From contig CAZRVH010000007.1 in NCBI GenBank assembly GCA_964603635.1, forward strand, positions 1 to 47,858: a DNA stretch of 47,858 nt, read 5' to 3'. This document shows positions 1 to 8,394 of the stretch, piece by piece (within the stretch, counting starts at the first letter, position 1; every line of letters begins with the position of its first letter). Position numbers and translations under genes: made by a program. This DNA is from CAZRVH01 sp964603635. Lineage in GTDB: Bacteria; Patescibacteriota; Gracilibacteria; Peribacterales; Peribacteraceae. The notes beneath the pieces were generated by a model. It had not been told where the DNA came from. It searched no databases and saw nothing but the letters and a program-made list of their open reading frames with translations.

Positions 1-31
1 TGCGGGTGGAGAGACAGATTCTCAGTTCCTG

Positions 32-54
32 ATAAGCTCCCATAAGGAGCTCCA
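32..54. repeat. 23-bp direct repeat, left copy, with hairpin
   Basis: Identical over 23 bases to 524-546. It contains the inverted repeat AGCTCC-CATAA-GGAGCT. In frame 1 the sequence entering the window from the left reads to a stop inside this repeat (Asp-Lys-Leu-Pro-stop), just as the GIY-YIG ORF ends Asn-Lys-Leu-Pro-stop in the right copy. The unit may therefore be a stop-proximal hairpin or the edge of a mobile unit. Confidence 0.85.
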
Positions 55-171
55 TGAAGTATGCCTCACTTCGTTCGGCAACTTCATGGCACCGCCATCG
101 ACATGACCAAATACGCATACTTCATGGTCCTGAAGTGATGCGAATATGACTGTTCCATTTTCTTATGGAAC
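52..171. repeat. cluster of nested inverted repeats
   Basis: CCATGAAGTATGC (52-64) is perfectly inverted at 115-127. Its first nine bases are also inverted at 81-89, so two hairpins are mutually exclusive. A separate hairpin GTTCCAT-tttctt-ATGGAAC lies at 152-171. No reading frame is convincing here. The strand and function are unknown; structured RNA or mobile-element end are the options. Confidence 0.6.
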
Positions 172-267
172 TCCGTTGTGCGCTTAGCATCGATTAGCAT
201 CTACTTCAGGGCAATGGCACTTTGTAAATGGTAAAGCATAAAACATTGGAATGTATATTTTACATGC

Positions 268-537
268 ATGCATCATGTGTATGTTCTTCGCAGTGAAAAA
301 GATAAAAAACTCTATATGGGCTATACCACAAATCTTCATCAACGTATGGATGCCCATAAGAATGGCAGCGTTTTCTCGACTAGAAAACGCAGGCCGCTGC
401 ATCTAATATTCATCGAGACTTTCGTTTCAAAACACGATGCATTGCGCCGTGAACGATATCTCAAGACAAACGAGGGCAAGAAAATGCTAAGGCGCATTTT
501 ATACGAAACCCTTAACTATTCGAATAAGCTCCCATAA
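268..537 (+). CDS. GIY-YIG nuclease domain protein
   Basis: An 89-residue single-domain GIY-YIG protein. The N-terminus carries the YVL strand, then LYMGYTTNLHQRMDAHKNG, which matches the GIY-YIG core with the Arg and His/Asn positions after it. A conserved Glu region (RRERYLKTNEGKK) follows. Such short UvrC-like orphans cut DNA, act in repair, or behave as selfish nucleases; which applies here cannot be told. A -10-like TATATT at 254-259 lies eight bases before this ATG, so the message is probably leaderless. The last four codons and the stop fall inside the right copy of the 23-bp repeat, so the gene is flanked by direct repeats and may be or have been mobile. Confidence 0.85.
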   Translation: MHHVYVLRSEKDKKLYMGYTTNLHQRMDAHKNGSVFSTRKRRPLHLIFIETFVSKHDALRRERYLKTNEGKKMLRRILYETLNYSNKLP

Positions 538-546
538 GGAGCTCCA
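524..546. repeat. 23-bp direct repeat, right copy, with hairpin
   Basis: Perfect match to 32-54, 492 bp away. It contains the stop codon of the GIY-YIG ORF (535-537) and a six-base stem with a five-base loop. There is no T-run, so it is not a canonical terminator. Confidence 0.85.
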
Positions 547-553
547 ACCAAAA

Positions 554-582
554 TTGCCCCTCGGTTGTTTTCGCCATACACT
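554..582 (+). promoter_or_regulatory. promoter of the VOC-DUF1905 pair
   Basis: TTGCCC (554-559), a 17-bp spacer and TACACT (577-582) make a good sigma-70-type promoter. The predicted start near 589 leaves a leader of about 19 nt that is rich in C and T and has no Shine-Dalgarno motif. Confidence 0.55.
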
Positions 583-607
583 CCACGCACCCATTCCCCT
601 CTCACAC

Positions 608-1012
608 ATGATGAACCCCGTCGTCCACTTCGAACTTCCCGGCACCGACATGGAACGCATGAAGAAATTCTATGGCGAGGCGTTCGGATGGCAACTGAAC
701 CAACTGGGGGCGGAAATGGGGCATTACGTGATGGCGCAGACGTCGGAGACGAAACCTGACGGCTTTCCCACGGAACCGGGTCGCATCAACGGGGGCTTGT
801 ATCAAAAAACCGATGACGCGCCGCATCCGTCCGTCGTGATCGGCGTCGAAGACGTGCAGCACCATGTGAAAAAAGTGGAAGAAGCGGGCGGAACGATCCT
901 CACCCCGCCGATGATGATCCCGGGCGTGGGCATGTTCGCGTCATTCCAGGATACGGAAGGGAACAGGCTGAGCATCCTACAGCCCGTAGACATGGCCCAG
1001 GTAAGCGCATGA
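608..1012 (+). CDS. VOC (glyoxalase/bleomycin-resistance fold) protein
   Basis: A 134-residue protein starting MMNPVVHFELPGTDMERM. The stretch VHFELPGTDMERMKKFYGEAFGW is the standard opening of the VOC superfamily, with paired beta-alpha-beta-beta-beta modules: module one ends near GGLYQK and module two ends DTEGNRLSILQP. Members bind a divalent metal and act on small organic substrates; the substrate cannot be named from sequence. The chosen ATG follows the promoter at 554-582, because longer in-frame starts would begin inside that promoter. Its stop overlaps the next start by four bases (ATGA), so the two genes are translationally coupled. Confidence 0.88.
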   Translation: MMNPVVHFELPGTDMERMKKFYGEAFGWQLNQLGAEMGHYVMAQTSETKPDGFPTEPGRINGGLYQKTDDAPHPSVVIGVEDVQHHVKKVEEAGGTILTPPMMIPGVGMFASFQDTEGNRLSILQPVDMAQVSA

Positions 1013-1377
1013 CGCCAAGGATGTGCAGCCGGGGACATGCATTCCAGGGAGAAGAGCCGTGCCCTGTCTGTTGGCCGGGATATCGCACCTTCGCGGTGAA
1101 AGCAGCCGTCTGGCTGTACCAAGGGGAGGCCGCATGGCACTTCGTATCCATCCCCAAAGACGTCTCGGAAACAATGCGCGACCGTTTCGCGGGAATCGCG
1201 CGCGGTTGGGGCTCTTTGCGCGTGGAGGTGACGATCGGCGGCACGTCGTGGAACACATCCGTGTTTCCCGATAAGAAATCAGGCATGTATTTGCTTCCCA
1301 TAAAGGCCGACGTACGGAAGAAAGAGAATATCGCCGCAGGCCAGACGGTAACGATGAGGGTAGAAGTACTCACGTAA
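1009..1377 (+). CDS. DUF1905 family protein with N-terminal zinc-ribbon-like motif
   Basis: A 122-residue protein. Residues 1-25 contain Cys6, His10, Cys18 and Cys21 (CSRGH then CPVCWPG), a likely zinc-binding knuckle. From about residue 28 the sequence fits DUF1905: FAVKAAVWLYQGEAAWHFVSIP, a central GWGSLRVEVTIGGTSWNTSVFP and an ending YLLPIKADVRKKENIAAGQTVTMRVEV, a small beta-barrel of unknown biochemical role. It overlaps the VOC gene by ATGA and probably shares its mRNA. Its stop lies 37 bp from the convergent VIT transporter stop. The zinc-ribbon fusion suggests protein or nucleic-acid contact, but that is inference. Confidence 0.8.
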   Translation: MTPRMCSRGHAFQGEEPCPVCWPGYRTFAVKAAVWLYQGEAAWHFVSIPKDVSETMRDRFAGIARGWGSLRVEVTIGGTSWNTSVFPDKKSGMYLLPIKADVRKKENIAAGQTVTMRVEVLT

Positions 1378-1414
1378 TTCCGCCGATACATACTCAGAAG
1401 ATCGACGATGCCGG

Positions 1415-2155
1415 TCAAACCGCTACCCCGACCAATGACTTGAACAGAACGCCAATGCCATAGGCGACGAACGCCCCGAGGGCTCCGACGAACACGATCT
1501 CCAGGGGGCCGCGGTACATCTTTTCACGGGTCACGTAACTACGGGCCGCGCCCAGCAGGATCAAGGATACGAATGTGCCGACGATGGCGATGGAGAAACG
1601 CATACCGGGGTCGATCGGCAGAAAATACGGCACAAGCGGGACGAAGCCGAAAATACCGAAGGATAAGAAAGTCATGATGCCGTCCAGGAGCGGCGTCGAA
1701 TCCCCTCCCCCCGTGTATCCGTGCTCCGCGATCATCATGACATCCGCCCAGCGCTCCTTATCAGCCGTGACCACTTCCAGCGTGCGCTCCTGATCCGCGC
1801 CCTTGAATCCCATTTTCTGCAGATATTCGCGGATTTCGGCCCGTTCCATTTCCGGATGCTCGTCGATTTCCTTCAGCTCCTCGCCGCGGATGCGCTTCCA
1901 CTGGGCTTGGTCGGACTTTTCGGAAAGATATGCGCCCGTGGCCATGGACAAGCCGTCGGCAAGCAGGTTCGCAAGGCCCAGGATGATGACGATGTAGTGC
2001 GGCAGATCCGCTCCGGCCGTTCCCGCCACCACCGCGAAGGTCGTCACGATGCCATCGTTGCCTCCATAGACGATCTCGCGGATATATGCGCCGAGGCGGT
2101 GGCCGTGGTGTTCCTCAAGCCTGTGCTTTTCCAATTCGATAGAAGTGATGGGCAT
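1415..2155 (-). CDS. VIT1/CCC1 family Fe2+/Mn2+ transporter
   Basis: A 246-residue integral membrane protein. The N-terminal half has REIVYGGNDGIVTTFAVVAGTAGA, the family signature at the first membrane helix, and LANLLADGLSMATGAYLSEKSDQAQW for helix 2 with its cytoplasmic extension. A charged Glu-rich segment (residues about 88-140, with HPEMERAEIREYLQKMGF) corresponds to the metal-binding cytoplasmic helices. Three helices follow to the C-terminus. Family members move ferrous iron or manganese out of the cytosol. A TGATATCGT-type -10 at about 2179-2187 on this strand predicts a short leader of about 17 nt. Convergent with the DUF1905 gene. Confidence 0.92.
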   Translation of the reverse strand: MPITSIELEKHRLEEHHGHRLGAYIREIVYGGNDGIVTTFAVVAGTAGADLPHYIVIILGLANLLADGLSMATGAYLSEKSDQAQWKRIRGEELKEIDEHPEMERAEIREYLQKMGFKGADQERTLEVVTADKERWADVMMIAEHGYTGGGDSTPLLDGIMTFLSFGIFGFVPLVPYFLPIDPGMRFSIAIVGTFVSLILLGAARSYVTREKMYRGPLEIVFVGALGAFVAYGIGVLFKSLVGVAV

Positions 2156-2249
2156 GGGATGTGAAGAAGGATGCCGTCACGATATCACATCTTTGCCGAC
2201 GCGAACGCAAATATTGATCTACGACTAACCAGAAACGCGTCTGCGCTCT

Positions 2250-2441
2250 TCAGGAGTGGAAATGGAGCACTTCATCCAAAGCCCTGCGTTCGGACATGGC
2301 GACCGACAAATCATCCGGATAGTTACCGATTGCCATCATCGTGATGATAACTTCTGATTCCGGAATGCCGGCAATCGCATGAAGTGCCCTGTCATTTTCG
2401 GGTAGCACGTCCCAATTCAACATACAGTATGCGATCTTCAT
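2250..2441 (-). pseudogene. C-terminal remnant of a nitroreductase family protein
   Basis: The 63 residues beginning MKIAYCMLNWDV resemble only the last third of nitroreductases found in polysaccharide clusters: the CMLNW strand, the helix ending AIAGIPESEVIITMMAIGNYP, then RRALDEVLHFHS as the usual C-terminal tail. Translation upstream of the ATG continues the match (LSAYAFHSMKIAYCMLNW) back to an in-frame stop near 2480, so homology extends past the only start codon. The FMN-binding N-terminal two thirds are missing. I read this as a decayed gene that once belonged to the polysaccharide block downstream. It could still yield a small peptide. Confidence 0.7.
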
Positions 2442-2747
2442 TGAATGGAATGCATACGCAGAAAGACTCGAAAGAGGCAGTTATAAACTAAGGCATGCCT
2501 AGCACTATGGCTCAATCTTTATTATTTACCACTTTGGAGAACGAAAATGTATTTTTGCGATGAGTGAAAAAGTTTTTGTATTGCGGGTACGGCCATAGAA
2601 TTAATAAATGATTATATCACATCTACAACATGGTCAATATCAAGAATGCGGCTGTTTGCTCTATTATTCCTGCAAATAATGCAAGCGGTGATTTCTCCTG
2701 TATGATCCGTTTTTCTTCAGAAGAGACTCACATACTCCCGTTTCTCC
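2442..2747. other. AT-rich intergenic region
   Basis: This 306-bp stretch has no supported gene. It is more AT-rich than its surroundings and holds the few extra codons of the nitroreductase remnant at its left edge. A weak -10 candidate CATACT (2731-2736) would start transcription about five bases before the FAD oxidoreductase ATG. I see no clear terminator or operator. Confidence 0.5.
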
Positions 2748-5700
2748 ATGATTGCGTCAGTCAAATACCCCTCATCTTGGTTGATACTAGCGGCTTTGCT
2801 CTTATGGGGGTGCAACAGGACTGCAGAGCAGTTTTCCGCTCCGCAAAAAGAGATACAAGCGGATATTTTCATTTATGGCGCAAGCCTGGGGGGATTAAGT
2901 GCTGCGATAACTGCAGCGGAAAACGGCTCTTCGGTTGTCATTGCCACCGACCAGACGGCAATCGGAGGTCAGGCTGTAACATCTGGAGTGAGCGCCTTCG
3001 ATGACTCCTACGGCTCATGGGAGCACTTCGGCATCTATAAAGACTTGCAGGATTTTCTTATCAAGAAATATCCTTCCTCTTCCGCAGCGCACATCGGATT
3101 GGGGAATGCAGTAGTGGGAAGCGTGGCTACTCTTCCCGCAGATATCGAGGAATTCTTTGAAACCCGTATCATGGAGGTCGGAAATATCACGGTACTCAAA
3201 GGAGTAAAACTGGACTCACTGAAAAAAGAGGATGATGAATGGGTAGGCGCCGAATTGTTAGATATAAAATCCAAACAACGTACAACGGTCCGCTTCACAT
3301 ACCTTCTGGATGGCACGCCCACGGGGAAAGTGATGGCAAAGGCAAATTTGCCGACCATATTCGGCTTCGACGACGCGGAAAAAACAAACGAGGAGACGGC
3401 ACTGCCAGAAAAACTGAAAAATATCCTGGTATCCAAATATCAAAACCGCGGCCAATCCGTCGCCACCCCTTTCGTGATCGCCGACAAAGGATTCAGCGGC
3501 GAGTTTTTTCCCGTTGAGGATAAGGGTTGTGGTAAAAAATCAAGAATAACAAGCTTCATGTCCGGTCATAACGTCAGAAATTTTTCAAACTGCGCGGCTG
3601 AAATCGACATACATGTACCTTTTGGGGATACGTATGACGTATACTGGATAAACCATAACAACTACGACATCGGAATACAGATGACGTTTTCCAATGGAAT
3701 TTCTTTCGACATCGATCATTCCTTTGATCAGGAAGAACCCTTTGTTAAAATCGGGTCCTTTTACTTGGATTCAGAAACCAGCGTACATCTGTCATTTACA
3801 GGAAAAAATCAAGCAGTGCTCATGGCGGAGGGCATTATCCTGACCCGCAAGAATCTCAGGCAGCCACCTCTTACCATTACCCGAGGTCAAAAACCTGCCA
3901 TTCCCCCCTGGCAACTTTCTTACTTGAAGGCGGATATTTATGCAGTGACAAATGAAGACAGCCCCCCTTCCACTTCAATATCGATTGACGGCATTGACGC
4001 TTCTTTGGAAAAGGTTAGTGACGACACGTATGTGGCACGGAATGTCTCCGTAACGCGTGATTCCATGATACAGCCGACAGAAAATTTTTCCAAAATAGTG
4101 ATTATACCCACAGGCATTGATTATCCAGGTCGCACTGTATTCACCGACAAATCCGCTCAAAACCAGAGTGATACCGTAAAATTATGGACCTTTACTGCGG
4201 AAGAAACGGGAGAGCACATTCTTTCGCTCGATTGGGGAGATGTTCGCTGGGCAACTCTCCAGATTACGGATACATCGGGAAAACTGATTCTAAAAACCTC
4301 TTTTAAAAATAGGAATACAACACGCGCGGCTAATCCCCTTCTTTCTTTCTCGGCACAGAAAGGCCATACCTATCAAATTTCACTTACGGTTCTTGAATTT
4401 ACGTGGACACCGTTCGTCCTATCTATCGACCCGCTTTCCAAAACTAACACCGCGTCTCAGAAAGAGCCTTCCGCTCCTCTCCTGACTCCTTTCCCAGGAA
4501 TTTATGATGTCTGGGTCAAAGGATCGTTGAACTCTATCCAGGATGTTGCATCAGCTTACGCAAAAAATAGCGACATCATAAAGCAACGAGACCTTTACCA
4601 TCATGCTGGAAAATACTTCCTTAGTGATTCCATTTCCGTGCATGGCAACCAAGAAACAACCGACATGCTTGCAATACTAAACACGGATGTTGATTTCCTA
4701 GCCTATCAGCCTATCAGTAATGGCGATGCCGAGTTTTCCATCCCTTTGAATGGAAAACTCGAAGGGATTTTTTCGACTAAAAATGAAATAGAGGCAGATC
4801 ATGTTGATGTTACCGAGAAAAACAATGCGACTTCAAGGCAGACGATTCGCATAGAAAAAAACAAAGAGGGATTTTCCTTGAAAGTACCTTTGGCAAACAA
4901 AAGCTCTCCCCTTTTGTGGTCACGGCCGTTCGAAAAAGGAGACGTCGCCTATTTTTACGAAACAATCCCTCACTATCCTCAAGCTTTCACCTTTGTAATC
5001 CAAATGCCAGTATTCGAGAAGCTACCCCAAGCCTCATTTAACTTAACGGTCTTCAACTGGAGAAACATCGTATCCGGAAATAATCTGGAGTCCTTGAAAC
5101 ACCCCTCCGTCGATGCCTTAGATTTTAGCAAAAACAACATGGGAATGACGCTGGTGATGGATCCCGGCAGCGACTACGCGCCCGTGACAGAGCCGCTGTT
5201 GGATTCCCCAGAATTGGTTGAAAATTCCAAGCTGCATTCGTACGCATACTATTATTGGTTAAAATACGATTCGAAAAAAAGACAGCGTATCCTTGGTTGC
5301 GATCCCGCCCTTCTGTTCTGCGACATGAAGCGGATTGAGGTGATACTAGGTATTTTCACAGATCCTTACGAAATCTTTCCGAGCCTTCCGTATTATAGGG
5401 AAGGACGGAGGTTGGTTACGAAACAAATGACGACGGCAAGGGATATTGCGACACTTGTAAAGGATTGTCAGGCTGAAACTTGCAACGCAGAGGTCTGCGC
5501 GTCAATTTCCTCGAATGGAAAAATTTGCGTTGAGCCGGGCCAAGAAGCGGCTATTTTCAAAGATGCGCTCCTAGCGACATCTTATCCGATCGATTTGCAC
5601 AGCTTTTTCTCGAAAACTGAGAATTACATCAAAGATATCCAGGATGCGGGTTACAAGGACAAAGCCGCAAGTTTTTTAAAATCCCTTCCATCCAAGCCAA

Positions 5701-6359
5701 CATCTGTCCGCCTTTCATCACTGCTTGCCGCGATAGAAACGAACATCTTGCCGACCAGCGCGAATATCGGTGTTTCCCAAATCGCTAACGGGGCCTACCG
5801 TACACACATCAACGAAATGAGAATTGGCGAATCCATAGGGATGTTATTGAGTTTTTGCATGAAGAGAAACATACGCCCCTATGACCTGCTTACCTCCCAG
5901 GCATTGCTGGATGTCTTCCGGCATGAACTGATCGAAAGCGACATGATGATTTTTCCCGTGAACGAAAGCACGGACGATCCCATATTAAGGAAGGCGATAC
6001 AACATTTGATTGTTGATTATGATATTCGGCCCGATGTGACGGCGGTCGCGCGAACAACACAATTGAAGTATTCCATTGATGCGAAAAAAATGCTCACCGG
6101 TGACGATGCATCTGTTTTGGCATCGGTTTTCCCATCCATAAGCGTTTCCTATGGGGATGTGACGTATGGCGATATTCTGGAAGCTTTGGCATTTGAAATC
6201 AGTGAATTCGATAGTCCGGAGCATCAAACACTGAGGAAAATCTTTCCACCGAACACCACCAAAGGAAACATAAAGGAGCTCCTGCCTCAAAGAGTTCCGA
6301 AAGGGTTTTTATATAAGGCAGCATACCTTGAGAAGAAACAAAAGTATGCGACTCACTGA
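2748..6359 (+). CDS. FAD-dependent oxidoreductase lipoprotein with inserted golvesin-like and PPC-like domains
   Basis: A 1203-residue protein. Residues 1-22 are a lipoprotein signal (LLLWGC, Cys22). Residues 38-75 form the FAD-binding Rossmann start (ADIFIYGASLGGLSAA, then IGGQAVTSGV). The FAD_oxidored fold is then interrupted: about 265-370 looks like a golvesin/xanthan-lyase beta-sandwich (VKIGSFYLDSE, AEGIIL), and about 440-560 like a PPC-type beta-sandwich. The oxidoreductase resumes late, with LPYYREGRRLV near residue 880 and RTHINEMRIGESIGMLL near 1030, both typical of the C-terminal half of the family. Relatives are often annotated next to xanthan lyases. It is probably anchored outside the membrane and acts on polysaccharide, but the substrate is unknown. 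Confidence 0.8.
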   Translation: MIASVKYPSSWLILAALLLWGCNRTAEQFSAPQKEIQADIFIYGASLGGLSAAITAAENGSSVVIATDQTAIGGQAVTSGVSAFDDSYGSWEHFGIYKDLQDFLIKKYPSSSAAHIGLGNAVVGSVATLPADIEEFFETRIMEVGNITVLKGVKLDSLKKEDDEWVGAELLDIKSKQRTTVRFTYLLDGTPTGKVMAKANLPTIFGFDDAEKTNEETALPEKLKNILVSKYQNRGQSVATPFVIADKGFSGEFFPVEDKGCGKKSRITSFMSGHNVRNFSNCAAEIDIHVPFGDTYDVYWINHNNYDIGIQMTFSNGISFDIDHSFDQEEPFVKIGSFYLDSETSVHLSFTGKNQAVLMAEGIILTRKNLRQPPLTITRGQKPAIPPWQLSYLKADIYAVTNEDSPPSTSISIDGIDASLEKVSDDTYVARNVSVTRDSMIQPTENFSKIVIIPTGIDYPGRTVFTDKSAQNQSDTVKLWTFTAEETGEHILSLDWGDVRWATLQITDTSGKLILKTSFKNRNTTRAANPLLSFSAQKGHTYQISLTVLEFTWTPFVLSIDPLSKTNTASQKEPSAPLLTPFPGIYDVWVKGSLNSIQDVASAYAKNSDIIKQRDLYHHAGKYFLSDSISVHGNQETTDMLAILNTDVDFLAYQPISNGDAEFSIPLNGKLEGIFSTKNEIEADHVDVTEKNNATSRQTIRIEKNKEGFSLKVPLANKSSPLLWSRPFEKGDVAYFYETIPHYPQAFTFVIQMPVFEKLPQASFNLTVFNWRNIVSGNNLESLKHPSVDALDFSKNNMGMTLVMDPGSDYAPVTEPLLDSPELVENSKLHSYAYYYWLKYDSKKRQRILGCDPALLFCDMKRIEVILGIFTDPYEIFPSLPYYREGRRLVTKQMTTARDIATLVKDCQAETCNAEVCASISSNGKICVEPGQEAAIFKDALLATSYPIDLHSFFSKTENYIKDIQDAGYKDKAASFLKSLPSKPTSVRLSSLLAAIETNILPTSANIGVSQIANGAYRTHINEMRIGESIGMLLSFCMKRNIRPYDLLTSQALLDVFRHELIESDMMIFPVNESTDDPILRKAIQHLIVDYDIRPDVTAVARTTQLKYSIDAKKMLTGDDASVLASVFPSISVSYGDVTYGDILEALAFEISEFDSPEHQTLRKIFPPNTTKGNIKELLPQRVPKGFLYKAAYLEKKQKYATH

Positions 6360-6412
6360 TGTGCATATCACCGAATTGTTTTTTCTACTGAATCGAAGTA
6401 TGATATAATAGT

Positions 6413-7624
6413 ATGAATAAAAATTCACACCCAAAGGAATTCATTGCACTGCTGCCGCCGAGTATTTACGGAAATATCGGTGACGCGAAGGCAATGATGG
6501 TTTGTGCACAATATCTGCAAAAAGAAGGACGTCTGATTATCCTGAACTACGAACAGGGTTCCTTTGATTTTGTAGCTCCGGATGCGGAAAGCATTTCACA
6601 GTTCGGCAGCTTCCGGTCCACCTCATTCTATAATACAAAAAATCTCAGGAAGATATGGCTTATCGCAATAGCAATCATTCAATGTGCATGGAATTTGCCA
6701 AAAGTGATAGGCGCCCTCCGGCGTTCAAAAAGACTGGTTATTTTGGCTCTCGACATCCTGGACGGCCATTATGGTTTTTTATCGGCAGGACATAAGATTT
6801 TCCTGGCCTACATTGCATCCGCTCTTGGTACGCAGGTTGACATCATTAACTGCAGCTTTAACGACCACCCTTCTTTGCTTGCCAAGTTTTTCCTGAAGCA
6901 TCTCCCGCGAAACGTACGCATAGTCGCACGAGAACCCAGATCCCATGCCAGGATGGAAAAATTCCTGTCGAGACCGATCGATCTTTCGGCTGACGTTACC
7001 TTTCTTTTCGAACCCGAACCGCACGAAAAAAACAGCCTTCAACATTATATTGATTGGATTCATGCCGAACAGGAGAAGGAAAGATACGTTATCGCGATGA
7101 ATATCGCCGATAACCAGGATTACGATTTGGACCGCTTGATCGATATGTATGTCCGCACCATACATGAAATAAAGAATGCAAGCTTCCTTCTGCTTCCCCA
7201 TTCGAGATTCCAAAGGAAAAACCTACCCGATGAATACCGGATAATGGAAAAAGTACTTGAACATGTTGCCCCTGAGGACAGACCGCGATGCAATTTGGTG
7301 CAAATTCCCTGCGATATCTCCGATCTGCATTCGTTACTACCGCACTTGGACTATGGGTTAAGCGGCAGAATGCATCTGGCAATCGGCATGGTCAGCGTCG
7401 GCGTGCCTGTGTGTTGCATTACATTTCAGAACAAGTTTGACGGCCTGCTGATTGACTATTTAAATTTGCCGGAACTTCTGCCTGAAATGAAAAATGTATT
7501 CTCGGAAGGCAGCTTTACGGAGGTGCTATCGGCATTACTACCCACTGCAAAAGAGCAGGCAAACCGTATAAGGGAAAAACTACCTTGGTTAAGAGAGCAA
7601 GCATTGAACAACTTCAAATCATAA
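6413..7624 (+). CDS. polysaccharide pyruvyl transferase family protein
   Basis: A 403-residue protein with the pyruvyl-transferase opening LLPPSIYGNIGDAKAMM (residues about 13-29), a central CSFNDHP/ADVTFLF region, and the C-terminal PHLDYGLSGRMHLAIGMVSVGVPV motif that carries the conserved Arg-x-His. The family transfers pyruvate from phosphoenolpyruvate to sugar hydroxyls as ketals, or acts as a related glycan transferase. An extended -10, TGATATAAT (6401-6409), sits directly before the ATG at 6413, so the message is leaderless or nearly so. The gene starts a run of polysaccharide genes and is followed after 53 bp by a GT2. Confidence 0.85.
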   Translation: MNKNSHPKEFIALLPPSIYGNIGDAKAMMVCAQYLQKEGRLIILNYEQGSFDFVAPDAESISQFGSFRSTSFYNTKNLRKIWLIAIAIIQCAWNLPKVIGALRRSKRLVILALDILDGHYGFLSAGHKIFLAYIASALGTQVDIINCSFNDHPSLLAKFFLKHLPRNVRIVAREPRSHARMEKFLSRPIDLSADVTFLFEPEPHEKNSLQHYIDWIHAEQEKERYVIAMNIADNQDYDLDRLIDMYVRTIHEIKNASFLLLPHSRFQRKNLPDEYRIMEKVLEHVAPEDRPRCNLVQIPCDISDLHSLLPHLDYGLSGRMHLAIGMVSVGVPVCCITFQNKFDGLLIDYLNLPELLPEMKNVFSEGSFTEVLSALLPTAKEQANRIREKLPWLREQALNNFKS

Positions 7625-7662
7625 AGTCTAAACAGCGCGATATAGACATTTATATGCATATA

Positions 7663-7678
7663 TGCTATAATTTCTACA
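7663..7678 (+). promoter_or_regulatory. extended -10 with predicted leaderless start
   Basis: TGCTATAAT (7663-7671) is a perfect extended -10. The hexamer ends six bases before ATG 7678, so the expected +1 is the A of the start codon. This decides the GT2 start. Confidence 0.75.
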
Positions 7679-8394
7679 TGTCGGGCTACACAAAAAAACA
7701 ACTCTCGATCATCATGCCCTGTCTTAATGAAGATGAGACTTTAAGGAAGTGCATCCGAGATGCGAAATACTATTTGAGCAAATATAAAATAAAGGGGGAA
7801 ATTATTATCGCGGATAACGGAAGCACCGACAGGTCGGTGCAGATTGCCAAGGAAGAAAAAGTCCGCGTCGTCGTGGAGAAAAAGAAAGGTTATGGAAGCA
7901 CTCTTCTGAACGGCATTCATCACGCGAAAAACGACTGGATTGTTATGTGTGATTCAGATGCGAGCTATGATTTTTCCACGATCAATATATTTTACAAAAA
8001 ACTGCAAAAAGGATCCGATTTAGTCATGGGAAATCGTTTCGAAGGGGGCATAGAACGGGGGGCTATGCCATGGTCGCACAGATACATAGGAAACCCATTT
8101 CTAAGCAGGTTTGGCAGACTTTTATTCACAACGCCTGTTCGGGATTTCCATTGTGGCATCAGAGCTTTTCATAGGAGGGCAATTTTGAAAATGAAGCTGC
8201 AATCCAGAAATATGCTTTTTGCGAGTGAAATGGTAATGAAAGCAAGCATTCTCGGCCTTCAAACGGAGGAGATACCAGTACGGCTTCACCATGACGGAAG
8301 AAAAAAGCACAGATCATACCTTCACACCTGGAGGGATGGATGGGCGAATGTAATCCTGACACTGCAGTTATTCGCTGCAAAAGCACAATCATGA
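7678..8394 (+). CDS. family 2 glycosyltransferase (DPG synthase-like)
   Basis: A 238-residue cytoplasmic GT-A enzyme. It opens LSIIMPCLNEDETLRKCI, has IIADNGSTDRS (nucleotide binding), DSDASYDF (the metal-binding DxD-type site) and MGNRFEGG. The segment FHCGIRAFHRRAILKM corresponds to the acceptor-side motif seen in dolichyl/undecaprenyl-phosphate sugar synthases. It most likely loads a hexose onto a lipid phosphate carrier. No C-terminal membrane helices are present, and the next gene is a GT-C enzyme of the kind that uses such lipid-linked sugars. Its stop overlaps that gene's ATG by four bases. Start chosen by the extended -10 at 7663-7671; longer in-frame codons lie upstream of that promoter. 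Confidence 0.88.
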   Translation: MSGYTKKQLSIIMPCLNEDETLRKCIRDAKYYLSKYKIKGEIIIADNGSTDRSVQIAKEEKVRVVVEKKKGYGSTLLNGIHHAKNDWIVMCDSDASYDFSTINIFYKKLQKGSDLVMGNRFEGGIERGAMPWSHRYIGNPFLSRFGRLLFTTPVRDFHCGIRAFHRRAILKMKLQSRNMLFASEMVMKASILGLQTEEIPVRLHHDGRKKHRSYLHTWRDGWANVILTLQLFAAKAQS

